From Plasticicumulans acidivorans (GTDB lineage: Bacteria; Pseudomonadota; Gammaproteobacteria; Competibacterales; Competibacteraceae): 64,000 nt of DNA. The stretch covers positions 186,001 through 250,000 of the forward strand of contig NZ_QGTJ01000006.1 of NCBI RefSeq assembly GCF_003182095.1, written 5' to 3'. Shown here one piece after another: positions 35,982 through 44,295 of the stretch; position 1 is the first letter of the stretch, and every line of letters starts with the position of its first letter. The position numbers and the translations under genes are program-made. The notes under the pieces are model-generated. The model was not told the origin of the DNA. It ran no database searches and worked only from the letters and a program-made list of their open reading frames with translations.

Positions 35982-36293
35982 TCACGGCGTGAGCACGCGG
36001 GCGCGGAACAGGCGCGCCCGGCCGCTGCGGCCCCACACCAGCCCGGCGACGCGCGGATCGCCGCCATCGTCGGCGAGCGCCCAGTAAGCCAGCGCCAGCC
36101 AGTGCCGCGGCAGCCGCCGCTCCGGCGGCTCCAGCCCGAGGTCGACCCGCTCGGCCAGCGACTGTTCACCGGCGCGCAGGCTGTTGAGCAGTGCCGGGCA
36201 GCCGAGCAGGCGTTCGGCTGCCGTGGCGTCGAGGCCGCGGCGGGCGGCCGTGCGCAGCGCGGCGAGCAGGGCACCGTCGGGCCGGCGGCTCAT
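35982..36293 (-). CDS. Small protein between cargo genes B and C
   Basis: A 103-residue protein that fills the gap between cargo B (14 bases) and cargo C (16 bases) on the same strand. It is mainly helical, with RGLDATAAERLLGCPALLNSLRAGEQSLAERVDLGLEPPERRLPRHWLALAYWALADDGGDP. I do not recognise a family. The tight spacing and coding bias support a real gene. A second, unrelated small gene sits between cargo A and B, which hints that these may be adaptors, chaperones or immunity-like partners; this is speculation. Confidence 0.7.
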   Translation of the reverse strand: MSRRPDGALLAALRTAARRGLDATAAERLLGCPALLNSLRAGEQSLAERVDLGLEPPERRLPRHWLALAYWALADDGGDPRVAGLVWGRSGRARLFRARVLTP

Positions 36294-36307
36294 GGCGGCG
36301 GCCTCGC

Positions 36308-37675
36308 TCAGCCGACCCGGTCCGGCCCGCTCGGCGCGTTGAAGTCGCCGAGCGCGCCCGGCGGGCGGCCACTGCCGAGATTAGTCGACTGATTGCCCTG
36401 GATCGCATCCCAGCGCGCGGCGGCATCACGCAGCTCGGTCGAGGTGCCGCAGGCGGCGCTCGGTGTCGCCGGGCGCATCGTCACCGCCCCGGCCGAGTCG
36501 ATGTAATAGCCCCAGGTGACGCAGGCCAGCGGAATCGCCGGGGTGCCGGCGGCGGCGCAGAGCAGGCAGGTCTGCAGTTCCTTGCCGCTGTTGCGGTCGC
36601 TCGTCCAGTCGCCGGGGGCGTCCCAGAAGCGCGCCGGGCGCGAGTCGCTGCCGGGATTGGCGCTGCTGCCATGCGAGTAGTACGGGTCGGTCGCGCTGGT
36701 CAGGCGGTCGATGCGCCAGCCGCGCGACGGTGCGCTGGCATCGCTCCAGCCGGAGCGTTCGCGGCGCACGGCGTTGCCGGGATCGGCGTTTTCGAAGCCG
36801 CTGCTGCCGCGGGTGATGTTGCGCACCACCTGCATGATCTCCAGCGTCTGGCAGTGCCAGCAGCTGGCATCGTGGCGGGCATCGATCTGCACGTAGGCGC
36901 CGCGCACGTCGCGGCCGGCGGCGGCGTAGGCATAGTCGCCGACGTAGGCCTTGTTGAAGGCGAAGGTGATCGGGCAGCCGCTGCGGCCGTGGCAGTCGCG
37001 CGCCTCGACGCGGCTGCCGTGCACGCCGGCGACGCTGTGCAGCGTGCCGGAGCTGATCGCCGCACCGATGCCGTCGCCCTCGAAGCCGGCATCGGTCTGC
37101 TCGCGCTGCAGGCGCTGCGCGGCCAGCGGCGTCGGCGTCACCGGCCCGCCGCCGCCACCGGTGAGCACCTGACGCGACAGGCGCTCGGCCTCGCGTTCCC
37201 AGGGGTCGCCGGCGGCACCGAGGCGGTAGCCGCCGGGGCTGGCGTGGCGCTGCTGCAGCGTGTGCACCAGCTCGTGCGCGAGCACGCGCCGGCCGCTGGC
37301 GCTGTGCGGTGCGCCGGCGCCGGCACCGAAAACGATGTGCTGACCGAGCGTGTAGGCGCGGGCGTCGATCGCCGCGGCGGCGGTCTGTGCCGCGGCGCCG
37401 GTGTGCAGGCGCACGCCGCTGAAGTCATGGCCGAAGCGTGCTTCCATGTCGCGGCGCAGGCCGGCGCCGAGCGGCTCGCCGCCGTGCGTGGCCAGCTGCG
37501 TCGCCGCCGGGGCCTGTCCGGCGGCCTGCGCCGCCCGGCAGCGCGGACAGCTGCCGCCGCAGGCGCAGCCCTGCCGCGTGCGCGCCGCGGCCGGCGCGGG
37601 GGTGCGGACCGCTGCCGCGGCCTGCCGCGGCCGGTGTGCCGCGGTCCTGCTCTGCTGCCTGCGCATCGTCTGCAT
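36308..37675 (-). CDS. eCIS candidate cargo B: DUF4157 protein with Cys/Trp-rich C-terminal domain
   Basis: A 455-residue protein. The N-terminal 50 residues are Arg/Ala/Pro-rich with CACGGSCPRC (Cys37, 39, 43 and 46). The DUF4157 domain (about 70-142) is canonical: MEARFGHDFSGVRLHTGAAAQTAAAAIDARAYTLGQHIVFGAGAG and LAHELVHTLQQ (HELVH 134-138). The C-terminal ~250 residues form an uncharacterised domain with many Cys, Trp and aromatic residues (CHGRSGCPITFAFNKAYVGDYAY, DASCWHCQTLEIMQVV, TCLLCAAAG, WGYYIDSAG). It could be a zinc- or disulfide-stabilised effector. ATG 37675 follows GGAGGG. Confidence 0.72.
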   Translation of the reverse strand: MQTMRRQQSRTAAHRPRQAAAAVRTPAPAAARTRQGCACGGSCPRCRAAQAAGQAPAATQLATHGGEPLGAGLRRDMEARFGHDFSGVRLHTGAAAQTAAAAIDARAYTLGQHIVFGAGAGAPHSASGRRVLAHELVHTLQQRHASPGGYRLGAAGDPWEREAERLSRQVLTGGGGGPVTPTPLAAQRLQREQTDAGFEGDGIGAAISSGTLHSVAGVHGSRVEARDCHGRSGCPITFAFNKAYVGDYAYAAAGRDVRGAYVQIDARHDASCWHCQTLEIMQVVRNITRGSSGFENADPGNAVRRERSGWSDASAPSRGWRIDRLTSATDPYYSHGSSANPGSDSRPARFWDAPGDWTSDRNSGKELQTCLLCAAAGTPAIPLACVTWGYYIDSAGAVTMRPATPSAACGTSTELRDAAARWDAIQGNQSTNLGSGRPPGALGDFNAPSGPDRVG

Positions 37676-37736
37676 CGCTGCTGCCCTCCGGCACCTGTGC
37701 TTCACCGTTCCGCTGGCGGCGTCCTGTCCGTCGGGT

Positions 37737-38081
37737 TCAGTCTTCGTTGGTCTCGCCGAGGCGCTGCGCCAGCTCGGCATCGGCGGCCTGCAGTTCGGCG
37801 ACGCTGACCTGCACCGGCGGCGCCTCGCGGTTGCCGCCGAGCCACAGCGCGCAGCGCAGCGGCGCCAGCGCCGCGCAGCGCACGCGCAGTTCGGCGAGCA
37901 GCGCCGCGTCGATCGCCGGCACGCTGATGCGCACGGTGACGTATGGCGCATCGCCGAGGCGGGTGTCGAACACCCGTTCCGGCCACGGCCAGTCCGCGAG
38001 CCGCGCCCGCAGCGCGCCGAGTTCGAGGCTGTGCGGCGGCTGCGGCGCCGGTGCGCGCAGGTGCAACAGGATCATCGCCAT
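37737..38081 (-). CDS. Small protein between cargo genes A and B
   Basis: A 114-residue protein exactly filling the gap between two cargo genes. Pattern: MAMILLHLRAPAPQ, a stretch PYVTVRISVPAIDAALLAELRVRCAALAPLRCALWLGG with alternating strand and helix, and a negatively charged tail LQAADAELAQRLGETNED. The family is not recognised. Coding bias and operon position support it. It follows cargo A by 14 bases and precedes cargo B by 61. Confidence 0.7.
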   Translation of the reverse strand: MAMILLHLRAPAPQPPHSLELGALRARLADWPWPERVFDTRLGDAPYVTVRISVPAIDAALLAELRVRCAALAPLRCALWLGGNREAPPVQVSVAELQAADAELAQRLGETNED

Positions 38082-38095
38082 CGCCGGTCCTCCGT

Positions 38096-39571
38096 TCAGG
38101 TGTGCGTTTCGCTGGCGCCTTCAAAGACATACATGAAAATGTCGACCTTGCGGCAGCCCGGTGCATCGCCGGGGAGCGTGCACTGGCTGGCGCCATCGCC
38201 CTTGACCACCGTGAAGCGGGCCGCGTCGACGCCGCGCGACACCAGCTCGTTGCGCACCGCGCGCGCCCGTGCCCGCGCCACCGCGTTCTGTGCGCTCGCC
38301 GCGCCCTGCTGGTCGGAATGGCCGATGACGTCCATCTTCACCGGCGCGCTGTTGATGAAGTGCTCGGCGATGTCGAGCTGTGCCTGCTGCGCCGCCGGCA
38401 GCGCGCTGACCGCACTCGAACCGGTGGGAAACTCCGCGACGCTGACGCGCGCCAGCGATTCCCCGTGGTGCGGATCGGCGAAGCTGCCGCGCAGCTCGCC
38501 GGCGGCGGTGCCGTGCTCGGCAGCGATGGCGTTCTCGATCGCCACCGTCGGGTCATGCGACGGCCGTCCGCCGTGGCTCGGCGCCGGGCCGCTCGGGTGC
38601 GTGCCGCGCTGCATCAGCAGGGCGTGGCCGCACAGCTCGTGACCGAGCACCAGCCAGTTCGGCGTGTCGATGCGGTGCGCCGGCGGCCCCTTGGCCCAGG
38701 AGCCGAACTGCACGCCGGAGAACGGCGAATGCACGGTGACGACCTTGGCCGCCTCGTCGGTGTGCGGCCAGTCGTTGTCGTCGAGGGTGATCTCCCAGGT
38801 ATCGGTGGCGGCGTGCATCTCGCAGAAGCAGCCACAGGACTGCGGCTGCTTCGAGGCCGCCAGGCCCTTGGCGCAGAAGCTCGCCGAGCTCGGCCCGATC
38901 TTGCCGCCGGTCGCCGCGAAGTCCGGGCACAGCGTCTGCACGTAGCCGTTGATGATCGACTCGTTGGTCGTGCCGGCCGGCGCCGCGGCCGGCGCGCCCT
39001 TGGCATCGTGCACGGCGATCTTGCGCTGCACGCCGGGGCGGCCGGCGCTGATACCGGGCGGTCGCGCTGCGCCCTGCTGCAGCGTGTGCACCAGCTCGTG
39101 AGCGAGCAGGCGGGCGCCGTCGGCGCTGTGCGGACGGTACTCGCCGGCGGCGAAGACGATGTCGCGCCCGGCGGTCCAGGCCCGCGCGCCGAGTGCGGCG
39201 GCGCTGGCCGCGGCGCGCGGCCCGGCGTGCAGGCGCACCGCCCCCAGCGGCGCGCCGAAATCGCGGCCGAAGCGCGCCGCCAGTGCCGCCGGCAGCGGCC
39301 GGCCGCCGTCCGGCGGCGGGCTGGCACTGACCGCCGGCAGCGCACCGGCGGCGAGGCTGCGCGCGGCGAGGGCGTCGGCTTCGCGTTCGAGTGCCACCGG
39401 CTCGGCGCGGGCGGTCTGCTGCGCCGCGCGGCAGCGCGGGCAGCTGCCGCCGCAGGCACAGCCCGGGGCCCGGCGCAGCGCCGCGGCGGGCGCCGGAGGC
39501 GGCTGTGCCGGGCGGCGGGTGCCGGCCCTGGAGGCTTCACGCGGCGTCCGTGCCCGGCTGATCGTGAACAT
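38096..39571 (-). CDS. eCIS candidate cargo A: DUF4157 protein with C-terminal OmpA-like domain
   Basis: A 491-residue protein. The N-terminus carries CACGGSCPRC (Cys38, 40, 44 and 47). The DUF4157 core spans about 90-165 with LAHELVHTLQQ (HELVH 158-162). The middle has a Cys-rich segment (PQSCGCFCEMHAATDTWEITL) and a second possible zinc site LGHELCGHALLM followed by GTHPSGPAPSHGGRPSHDP. The C-terminal 100 residues resemble the OmpA/MotB peptidoglycan-binding fold: VKMDVIGHSDQQGAASAQNAVARARARAVRNELVSRGVDAARFTVVKGDG. ATG 39571 is in the usual place. It comes first after the fibre gene. The combination suggests an effector that binds or acts on the cell envelope of the target; whether it has peptidase activity is unknown. 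Confidence 0.75.
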   Translation of the reverse strand: MFTISRARTPREASRAGTRRPAQPPPAPAAALRRAPGCACGGSCPRCRAAQQTARAEPVALEREADALAARSLAAGALPAVSASPPPDGGRPLPAALAARFGRDFGAPLGAVRLHAGPRAAASAAALGARAWTAGRDIVFAAGEYRPHSADGARLLAHELVHTLQQGAARPPGISAGRPGVQRKIAVHDAKGAPAAAPAGTTNESIINGYVQTLCPDFAATGGKIGPSSASFCAKGLAASKQPQSCGCFCEMHAATDTWEITLDDNDWPHTDEAAKVVTVHSPFSGVQFGSWAKGPPAHRIDTPNWLVLGHELCGHALLMQRGTHPSGPAPSHGGRPSHDPTVAIENAIAAEHGTAAGELRGSFADPHHGESLARVSVAEFPTGSSAVSALPAAQQAQLDIAEHFINSAPVKMDVIGHSDQQGAASAQNAVARARARAVRNELVSRGVDAARFTVVKGDGASQCTLPGDAPGCRKVDIFMYVFEGASETHT

Positions 39572-39602
39572 CGTCGTTCCTCCGCTGGCCGCTCGGGCCG
39601 GC

Positions 39603-42600
39603 TCAGCGCTTCTTGCTGCGCGAGGACTGCGGCGTCGTGCTCGCGGCCTGCGCGCGCGCCGCCTCGCGACGCAGCACTTCGGCATCGAGCCCGGCGAGAC
39701 GCACCAGCGTCGCCGTGTCGGTCTGCAGCAGCGCATCGACGTCGGCGATGCCGGCGGCGCGCAGCCGCGCGGCGATCACCGGGCCGATGCCGCGGATGTC
39801 CTCCAGGCGCAGGCCGTGCGGCGTCGGCGCCGTGCCCTCGAAGATCACTGTCGCCGTGTTGGCGTCGGCGCGGCTCAGCGCCGACTTCGGCAGGCTCAAC
39901 GAGGCGCGCAGTGCCGGGTCGCTGCCGGCGCTGAGCACCTGCTCGCTGCGCGCCAGCACCCGGTTCTGCGCATCGGCGACCTGCAGGCGCAGGCCGCTGT
40001 CGGCGCGCAGCTGCGCCGCCTGCCCGGCGTCCAGCGTCATCGCGTAGTAGCCGCTGGCGTCGGTGCGGGCGCTGAAGCCGTCGAGCACGCTGCCGTCGGC
40101 CCGCACCAGCTGCACGCTCAGGCCCTCGCGGCCACGGCCGGCGGTATCGGCGATGCGGCCGTCGAGCAGCAGGCCGGCATCCGGCACCGCCGCCGGCGTG
40201 ATCGTCGCCAGCTCCTGCTGCACGTCGAGCAGGTTCAGCGTGCTGCGCGCCTGCGCCAGACGGGTGGTGGCGGCCTGCACGCGGGCATCACTGGCGCCGT
40301 AGCGCGCGCTCAGGCGTGCGGTTTCGAGGCTGCGCGCGTACTGCAGCTGGGTGTAGGCGCTCTGCACGCCACCGACCGTCTGCAGCGTGCCGCTCTGCAG
40401 CACGTTGCCGCGGCTGTTGCTGGCGTTGCTCTGCTGCTGTGCCAGCACGGCGACCAGGCCCTGCAGCAGGTAGCGCAGCAGGCTCGCCGGTTCGGCGGCG
40501 ATGCGCCGGCAGAAGCCGCGGTTGGCTTCGAGGTTGCCGTCGTCGATCACCGGCAGGCCGCTGGCGCTGCCGGCACTGGCGGCGACGATGCAGTGATCGC
40601 CCTGGTTGTGGGCGGTGGTGTTCATGCAGAAGGCGTTGGCCGCGCTGTTGAGTCCGGCGGCGTAGCTGAGCAGCGAGAACCAGCAGGCACGCGCCGCCTC
40701 GCGCCAGCGGCCGGCGCTGGCGCGCAGCGTGTAGCCGAACAGCAGGCCGTTGGCGAACAGCAGGTCGGGGCGGAACACCGAGCTCTGATTGCCGCCGCAG
40801 CCGACGTCATCAAGGCTGGCCAGCACCAGCGACAGCGCGGCACGGCTGCGCGGGCCCATGCGCACCTGATTGTCGTCGAACAGCAGTTCACCGCCCGGCA
40901 GCGCTTGTTCGAGGCGGGCGCGGTCGACGAAGCTGCCGGCACTGCTCAAACTGACCGTCGCCGCCGCATTGTCGAGCTCGGCGACCGGGGCGCTGCCGAG
41001 CGACGGTGCCAGACCGAGCTGGCGGTGCAGGCCGCCGACATCGATCAGCAGCACGCTGCCGACCAGCGTATCGAGGCTGTTCAGCCGGCCCTCGGCCTCG
41101 CTGTTGAGGGAATTGCCGAGCACCGCCAGCGGGCCGAAGGCCAGCGCACTCAGCGCGCGCCCGGCCGGCTGGTCGATGCGGTTGTCGCGCACGCGCAGCG
41201 CCGGCGCAGCGCCGACATCGGCGCTGCCGCCGCTCAGCGAGGCGGCGGCCAGACGCACGACGACACCGCCGCGCAGGCCGGGCTGGCGTGCCTGCGCGTA
41301 GTCGGCGCCGAGCGCGCCGTTGTCGGCGATGTGGTTGCCGCTCAGCTCGATGTCTTCGCCGAAGCCGATGAACACGCCGCACACCGGATCGTTGGCGCTG
41401 CGGCCGTTGTCGTGGATGCGGTTGTCGGCGATCGTCACCCGCTCGACCAGCGCCAGCGAGATGCCGCCCTGACCGACGCTGCGCGCCGCGCTGAGCAGCG
41501 CCGCGTCGAACACCGCGCGCAGATTGCCCTCGATGCGGTTGCCGCGGATCAGCAGCTCGTGGACCACGTTGCAGCGGCCGATCAGCTCGCGCGGCGCCAG
41601 CGCCGCCAGCAGTGCCGCCAGCAGCGCCGGCGTATCGGCGGCCTCGGCCGGCGGCGTCTCGGCGAGCTCGGCGAACGGCCGAAAACCGATGCCGGACAGC
41701 GCCATGCGGTGGATGGTGTTGCCCTCGATCAGCAGGCGGTAGAGGAAGGCGCGGTCGGCCGGCGTCTGCACCACCGCCGCGCGCAGCACCAGCACGAAGA
41801 ACGGCACTTCACCGTCGCCGCCGGCGCTGCTCTCGCGCAGCTCGGCGATGCGCCAGGCCGGCGCCACGGCGAGCCGATAGCTCGCCGCCGGCACGATCAT
41901 CTCCACCAGGCCCTGCGCGTCGCTGCTGTCCTGGGCGACGATCGCCGCGGCATTGCCGAGGAATACGTCGACGCCGGCCAGTGGCTGGCCGTCGCCGTCC
42001 TGCACCAGCGCGCGGAACACGCGCTGCGTCAGCGTCACGCTCGGCAGCGGCTGGTTGTCGTTGTCGGTCGCGGGCACGGCCTCGCCCGGCAGCAGGCCGC
42101 CGAGGGTGATGCCGTGGCCGGCGCCGCCGTCGATGTCGTTCTCCAGCACGTGTACGCCGTCGCAGGCGCCGCGCAGGTGGATGCCGCCGAGCGCGCGATA
42201 CGGCGGCTCGATCGCCGCTACCCGCACGCCGGCCCAGATGAATTCGGCATAGGTCAGCAGCCGCGGCAGGCGGGCGTAGAGCCGCTCCGGGCTGGCGCAG
42301 GGATCGGTCGGGTCCGGCGAGCCGCCGTCACCGCCATCGCCGCCCGGCGGGCGCACCGAGAACGGCCAGACGCCGAGGCGGTTGCGCTCGATGCGGGCCT
42401 CCTCGGCGCGCAGCGAGATCGCGCAGCGCCCGGCGCTGGTGTCGAGCACCCAGATGCGGTTGTCGGCGAGGCTGACGTCGCGGGCGTTGTCGACGCGCAC
42501 GCCGTAGTCGTGCGCCAGCACCCGGCAGTCGCACAGCGACAGGCCGTGCAGCGCGCCGGGCTGGCTGCCGGCGGCCAGCAGCGCATCGCCGCCGAGCGCG

Positions 42601-44204
42601 ATCAGGTCGAGGCCGCTGACGGCGATCGCGCTGCAGTCGCTGAAGCTGAGGATCGGCGCGGTGACGCTCGCCGGCCGCGCCAGCACGCGGGTCTGCCGCG
42701 GGCAGCCGTGGATGCGCAGGTTGCGCGCGCCGCTCAGCGCCAGGTTGGCGAAATGCGTGCCCGGCAGCAGGCACAGTTCGCCGCCGGCGGCCGGCAGGTG
42801 CGCGGCGGCTTCCTCCAGCGAGTTGAAGTCGCCGAAGCTGGTGAGGCCGTCGCCGACCAGCCAGGTGCAGCACACGCGCTGCTCGACCAGCGGCCGGAAG
42901 CGGCGCCGGCAGTCCTCCAGCGTGCCGGACAGGCGCGTATCCAGCCGCGCGCTCCAGCCGATTTCCGCCAGCGGCACGCGGTGCAGCGTCAGCTCCTGCG
43001 GCGGCGCGGTGTCGATCAGCGTCTGCGGGTTGGCGATCTCGCCGGCGCGCACGCTGAAGCTCCAGGCATCACCCGGCCGGTAGCCGGCCGTGGCGCCGGG
43101 CGTGTCGAACTGCAGGCGGATGCCGTCGCGCAGCTCGACCGGGCTGCCCGCCGCGGGGTAGTCGGCGACCGCTTCGAGGCCGTGCCAGAGGCGGAAGAAC
43201 ACGCTGTCGCCGGGATTCGCCACCGCCGGGAAGCTGCCGAACACCGGCGGCTCGCCGAGCACCAGGTCCTGCGCGGCGTCGAGCGTGGCGAAGGCGCCGT
43301 AGACCACGCGCCAGTGGCCGAGCGCCGGATCGAGCTGCAGCGCTTCGAGGTAGAAGGCGTCCTGCCCGCAGCTGAGGATCGCCGTGCGGTTGGCGGTGAT
43401 CTGCACGCGCCGCGGCGCGCCGCTGGCATCGAACACGCCGCGGCCGACCAGCCCGCCGTTGAACGGCGACCACTTGAAGCGGGCGACGCCGTCGCTGCAG
43501 GCGGCGATCTCGATGCGGTAGAGGTTGTGCTCGAAGCCGGTGTAACCGCCGCCGGCGACCACCGGGCATTCGCCGGGTACCACCACGGTCGGCTGCAGCG
43601 TCACCGTCAGCCGGCCCTTGCCGGCCGGGCCGTCGGCGAGGCGGGCGCCGATGTTGCGGCAGTCCTCGCCGGCACCGAGGCGCAGCAGGCGGAAGCCGTA
43701 GCGGGCGACGATGCGCTCGGCGGTATCGGGGCCGCCGAGCGCCGGCTCGATCAGCCGCGCCGGCGCCTGAAAGCCGTTGAAGGCCTCCAGCGCGACTTCG
43801 AGGATCACCGCATCGCGCACGCCGTCGCCGAGCTGGCTGGCGTCGGTGCCCGGCGGGTTGGCCGGCGGTTCCAGATAGGGGGCGATGCGTTCGAGCGGCT
43901 GGCCCGGCTCGCCCGGCAGTTCGAGCGCGATGCCGTCGGCCCACAGCCGTCCCGCTGCCACCCGCAGGTGCACCACGCCGCCGGCGACGAAGGCCGCCTC
44001 GATGTGAAAGCCGCCGGCCGCTGCCGCCGGCACCGCGGCAACGCCGGCGCCGATCACGTCCTGCGCCGCGTGCAGGCGCCAGCCGAGCGCGATGCGCTCG
44101 CCGGCCGTGAGGTCGGCATCGCTGATCACGCGCCCCTGCTGGAACAGTACGCCCTGGTCGGTCGACGAGGGATCGCGGGGCCACTGGGAGAAATCGCCGT
44201 TCAT
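39603..44204 (-). CDS. eCIS fibre-like protein: right-handed beta-helix with C-terminal helix-hairpin-helix
   Basis: A 1533-residue protein. The first ~400 residues (FSQWPRDPSSTDQGVLFQQGRVISDADLTAGERI onward) match a DUF6519-like domain seen in CIS and tail-fibre proteins. From about 430 to 1000 there are parallel beta-helix repeats with right-handed rungs such as LCDCRVLAHDYGVRVDNARDVSLADNRIWV and LIRGNRIEGNLRAVFDAA. Near residues 1200-1300 lies a CNA-B/Ig-like patch (LLDGRIADTAGRGREGLSVQLV...TDASGYYAMTLDAGQ). The last 70 residues form a helix-hairpin-helix tail, LEDIRGIGPVIAARLRAAGIADVDALL, common in DUF4332 proteins. By position after gpI it is the candidate receptor-binding fibre or baseplate decoration. 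The start MNGDFSQWPRD is the family start. Confidence 0.72.
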   Translation of the reverse strand: MNGDFSQWPRDPSSTDQGVLFQQGRVISDADLTAGERIALGWRLHAAQDVIGAGVAAVPAAAAGGFHIEAAFVAGGVVHLRVAAGRLWADGIALELPGEPGQPLERIAPYLEPPANPPGTDASQLGDGVRDAVILEVALEAFNGFQAPARLIEPALGGPDTAERIVARYGFRLLRLGAGEDCRNIGARLADGPAGKGRLTVTLQPTVVVPGECPVVAGGGYTGFEHNLYRIEIAACSDGVARFKWSPFNGGLVGRGVFDASGAPRRVQITANRTAILSCGQDAFYLEALQLDPALGHWRVVYGAFATLDAAQDLVLGEPPVFGSFPAVANPGDSVFFRLWHGLEAVADYPAAGSPVELRDGIRLQFDTPGATAGYRPGDAWSFSVRAGEIANPQTLIDTAPPQELTLHRVPLAEIGWSARLDTRLSGTLEDCRRRFRPLVEQRVCCTWLVGDGLTSFGDFNSLEEAAAHLPAAGGELCLLPGTHFANLALSGARNLRIHGCPRQTRVLARPASVTAPILSFSDCSAIAVSGLDLIALGGDALLAAGSQPGALHGLSLCDCRVLAHDYGVRVDNARDVSLADNRIWVLDTSAGRCAISLRAEEARIERNRLGVWPFSVRPPGGDGGDGGSPDPTDPCASPERLYARLPRLLTYAEFIWAGVRVAAIEPPYRALGGIHLRGACDGVHVLENDIDGGAGHGITLGGLLPGEAVPATDNDNQPLPSVTLTQRVFRALVQDGDGQPLAGVDVFLGNAAAIVAQDSSDAQGLVEMIVPAASYRLAVAPAWRIAELRESSAGGDGEVPFFVLVLRAAVVQTPADRAFLYRLLIEGNTIHRMALSGIGFRPFAELAETPPAEAADTPALLAALLAALAPRELIGRCNVVHELLIRGNRIEGNLRAVFDAALLSAARSVGQGGISLALVERVTIADNRIHDNGRSANDPVCGVFIGFGEDIELSGNHIADNGALGADYAQARQPGLRGGVVVRLAAASLSGGSADVGAAPALRVRDNRIDQPAGRALSALAFGPLAVLGNSLNSEAEGRLNSLDTLVGSVLLIDVGGLHRQLGLAPSLGSAPVAELDNAAATVSLSSAGSFVDRARLEQALPGGELLFDDNQVRMGPRSRAALSLVLASLDDVGCGGNQSSVFRPDLLFANGLLFGYTLRASAGRWREAARACWFSLLSYAAGLNSAANAFCMNTTAHNQGDHCIVAASAGSASGLPVIDDGNLEANRGFCRRIAAEPASLLRYLLQGLVAVLAQQQSNASNSRGNVLQSGTLQTVGGVQSAYTQLQYARSLETARLSARYGASDARVQAATTRLAQARSTLNLLDVQQELATITPAAVPDAGLLLDGRIADTAGRGREGLSVQLVRADGSVLDGFSARTDASGYYAMTLDAGQAAQLRADSGLRLQVADAQNRVLARSEQVLSAGSDPALRASLSLPKSALSRADANTATVIFEGTAPTPHGLRLEDIRGIGPVIAARLRAAGIADVDALLQTDTATLVRLAGLDAEVLRREAARAQAASTTPQSSRSKKR

Positions 44205-44272
44205 GGTCAGTCTCCGGGTCGGGCTGCGCGCCGCCGCTGGCGAACGCGGGTGAACCGTTTCGACTTCCTGGG

Positions 44273-44288
44273 CCTGCCCGCGGGCAGG
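44273..44288. other. GC palindrome between the gpI-like and fibre genes
   Basis: CCTGCCCGCGGGCAGG is a perfect 16-base palindrome in the 91-base gap between the fibre gene start and the gpI-like gene stop, the longest gap in this part of the operon. It could attenuate or protect the transcript. Confidence 0.35.
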
Positions 44289-44295
44289 GGCCGAA

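Noticed and set aside
37425..37694. Additional small frames inside the cargo B coding region
   Set aside because: They overlap the DUF4157 domain in another frame and have no separate ribosome site.
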